A stretch of DNA of 64,000 bases from NCBI GenBank assembly GCA_018398805.1, contig JAGFBZ010001584.1, forward strand, positions 124,001-188,000, written 5' to 3'. The notes beneath the pieces were generated by a model. It had not been told where the DNA came from. It was given only the letters and a program-made list of their open reading frames with translations, and did not search any database. Made by a program: the position numbers and the translations under genes. Positions 62,530 to 64,000 of this stretch are shown here, piece after piece. This DNA comes from Hirundichthys speculiger (lineage: Eukaryota > Chordata > Actinopteri > Beloniformes > Exocoetidae). Within the stretch, counting starts at the first letter, position 1. Each line of letters begins with the position of its first letter.

Positions 62530-64000
62530 GCTGTCTTCACAACTGTACAGGACCATCAATATTTAAAATAAGACAGAAATGGCATGATAAAATGTAAATT
62601 TGAATACATTTGAAAATATGTAGCAAGCTGAAACAATCATTTTTACAGTCACTAAAACTCAGCCTCATTGGAATTTGATAGATATTCTTCTGATTTTAGA
62701 ATATTTTTCAAATATTCCAAAAGCACAGTCCCATTCTCTCTCTGGTGTATTTTTATTTTGCTGCCTTTTCAGGAACTCTTGGCATGACATATCAAAGCAG
62801 ACACGTCATCTTTCAATGCCGTGGGAAAGCAAAGTGAGATATTGTATGTCCAAGTCAGACTGATGTTGTATCTAATCTACTAGATGTAATGTCAGAAAAC
62901 GAAATAGCAAGTAAAACTATTAGCAAATAGCATATTTAGGAACAAATTTAAAAATAGTAGAAAAATGCCTTTTACATCTGTCAGAAAAGCTGCAGGTGTT
63001 GATAGAATAGCAGTATTTAATGGCCTGTGAATAAGAGAGAAAGGGAGCAGAGTGTTAGAATTGCATACCAGTTGCTGTTGACTGGAGCAACCTTGGAAGA
63101 AGATGCCTTCCCTTCAGAGAGCTTTCTGCGTTATTATGTCAGTATTAAATCAAACATATCTGCAACCAGATACTTAAGACAGACCACCGAAAGTGGTGAA
63201 GAGTTATGGGTATCCCTGACATTACCTGACATATTTGTATAAATATACAAACCCAAATTGCCACTTTACTGTAGTTTTCTTAGGACTTTTTTTTTTTTTT
63301 AAATAAATTAGTTTTATGTTAAACTTCCCATTTGGACATGAAATTAGAAAGCACTTTTATGTTAATGATTTATTTCATTGGTATGTTTTTGGACTGATGC
63401 AGCTTTGACACTGTTCATTCCTGCACAGATAAGAGGATGTAAATGAGCTAATCTTTTAGACCTGAGTAATAAAGATGACTTGTTGTTGATATCACTTGCT
63501 AAAAAAAAAGCTGAGCTCTTGAGAAATGATAGGGTGTTGAATGTGGAATATTTTAAAACAAACTAAAAGAAAAGTCCAGGTTTGAAAACATTCCATAAAG
63601 GACAAGGTTATAGAAATGACATGCTACAAGCTGAGGCTGGGGTGTCTACACACACTTGTGTGCATGCAAACCATTGCCGGTCCAAAGCTCCGACACAGGA
63701 AATGCAATGCACTCTGTTGTTCATCTCATGGATAGCATCTTATCTGCAGGCTTCCTCCATACCGAGGACGGCATTGGAAACACAATGCATCGCTGTGTCT
63801 GTTTATCCAGGGGATTACATGGTGCGCTGCCACTGGCCAGTTTAAAACTCTGGCTGACAAACCTACACACATAGAAATCCACTGCAGATTGAGTCTGTTG
63901 GCTTTATGTTTTTACATTTTCAAGTGTGAAATTAAGTTTTCAGTTCTGTTTACATATTAACTTGAATTTAAAATGTTTGACTAGTAAGACAGAACCTGAA
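62530..64000. other. Gene-free DNA at the window end
   Basis: No exon, repeat family or RNA gene is recognised. Short open frames are unsupported. Confidence 0.4.

Overview
This window is nuclear DNA of a ray-finned (teleost) fish. The evidence is vertebrate multi-exon genes with GT-AG introns, fish-type Mrap2 and Crybg1 sequence, and AT-rich intergenic DNA full of Tc1/mariner and hAT transposon copies, gypsy-type LTR sequence and microsatellites. I cannot name the species; a percomorph is a guess. There are no prokaryotic features, CRISPR arrays, or tRNA or rRNA genes that I can support.

Layout. 1-7.5 kb: gene-free DNA with a complete but decayed Tc1-like element (4548-5819), a truncated Tc1 copy, a solo LTR with target duplication, and another DNA-transposon tail. 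7.5-10.1 kb: mrap2-like gene (+), three coding exons, with two apparent frameshifts in the last exon. 10.1-22.8 kb: gene-free DNA carrying a hAT element nested inside another hAT element, an unclassified long-inverted-repeat element (13474-14385), a BED-finger hAT derivative (17442-18198) and a Tc1 relic. 22.8-49.0 kb: crybg1 (AIM1; +), 22 coding exons encoding about 2,360 residues: a long low-complexity N-terminal region, six beta/gamma-crystallin domains and a ricin-B lectin domain. Four single-base frame breaks interrupt it although every splice site is intact. 49.0-58.95 kb: rtn4ip1 (-), nine coding exons, fully open, with a Tc1 copy in one intron and a small hAT plus a palindromic microsatellite in another. 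58.95-64 kb: gene-free DNA with microsatellites and a truncated Tc1 copy.

The three genes are not an operon-like unit. crybg1 and rtn4ip1 are convergent neighbours, as on human 6q21; mrap2 lies next to crybg1 here but is far from it in human (6q14). Mrap2 is a membrane accessory protein for melanocortin and other GPCRs, Crybg1 is a large crystallin-fold and lectin protein, and Rtn4ip1 is a mitochondrial medium-chain oxidoreductase.

The most informative observations are: (1) crybg1 exons form three copies of a five-exon module (mini-exon plus A, B, A, B Greek-key exons) with perfectly periodic intron phases and a degenerate A motif in the same slot of each copy; (2) six frame breaks are confined to mrap2 and crybg1, which looks like long-read indel error or very recent decay; (3) the 13.5-14.4 kb foldback-like element with a promoter-like core, a perfect 15-bp hairpin and a short ORF, which I cannot assign to a family. 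I found no convincing new multi-gene system.
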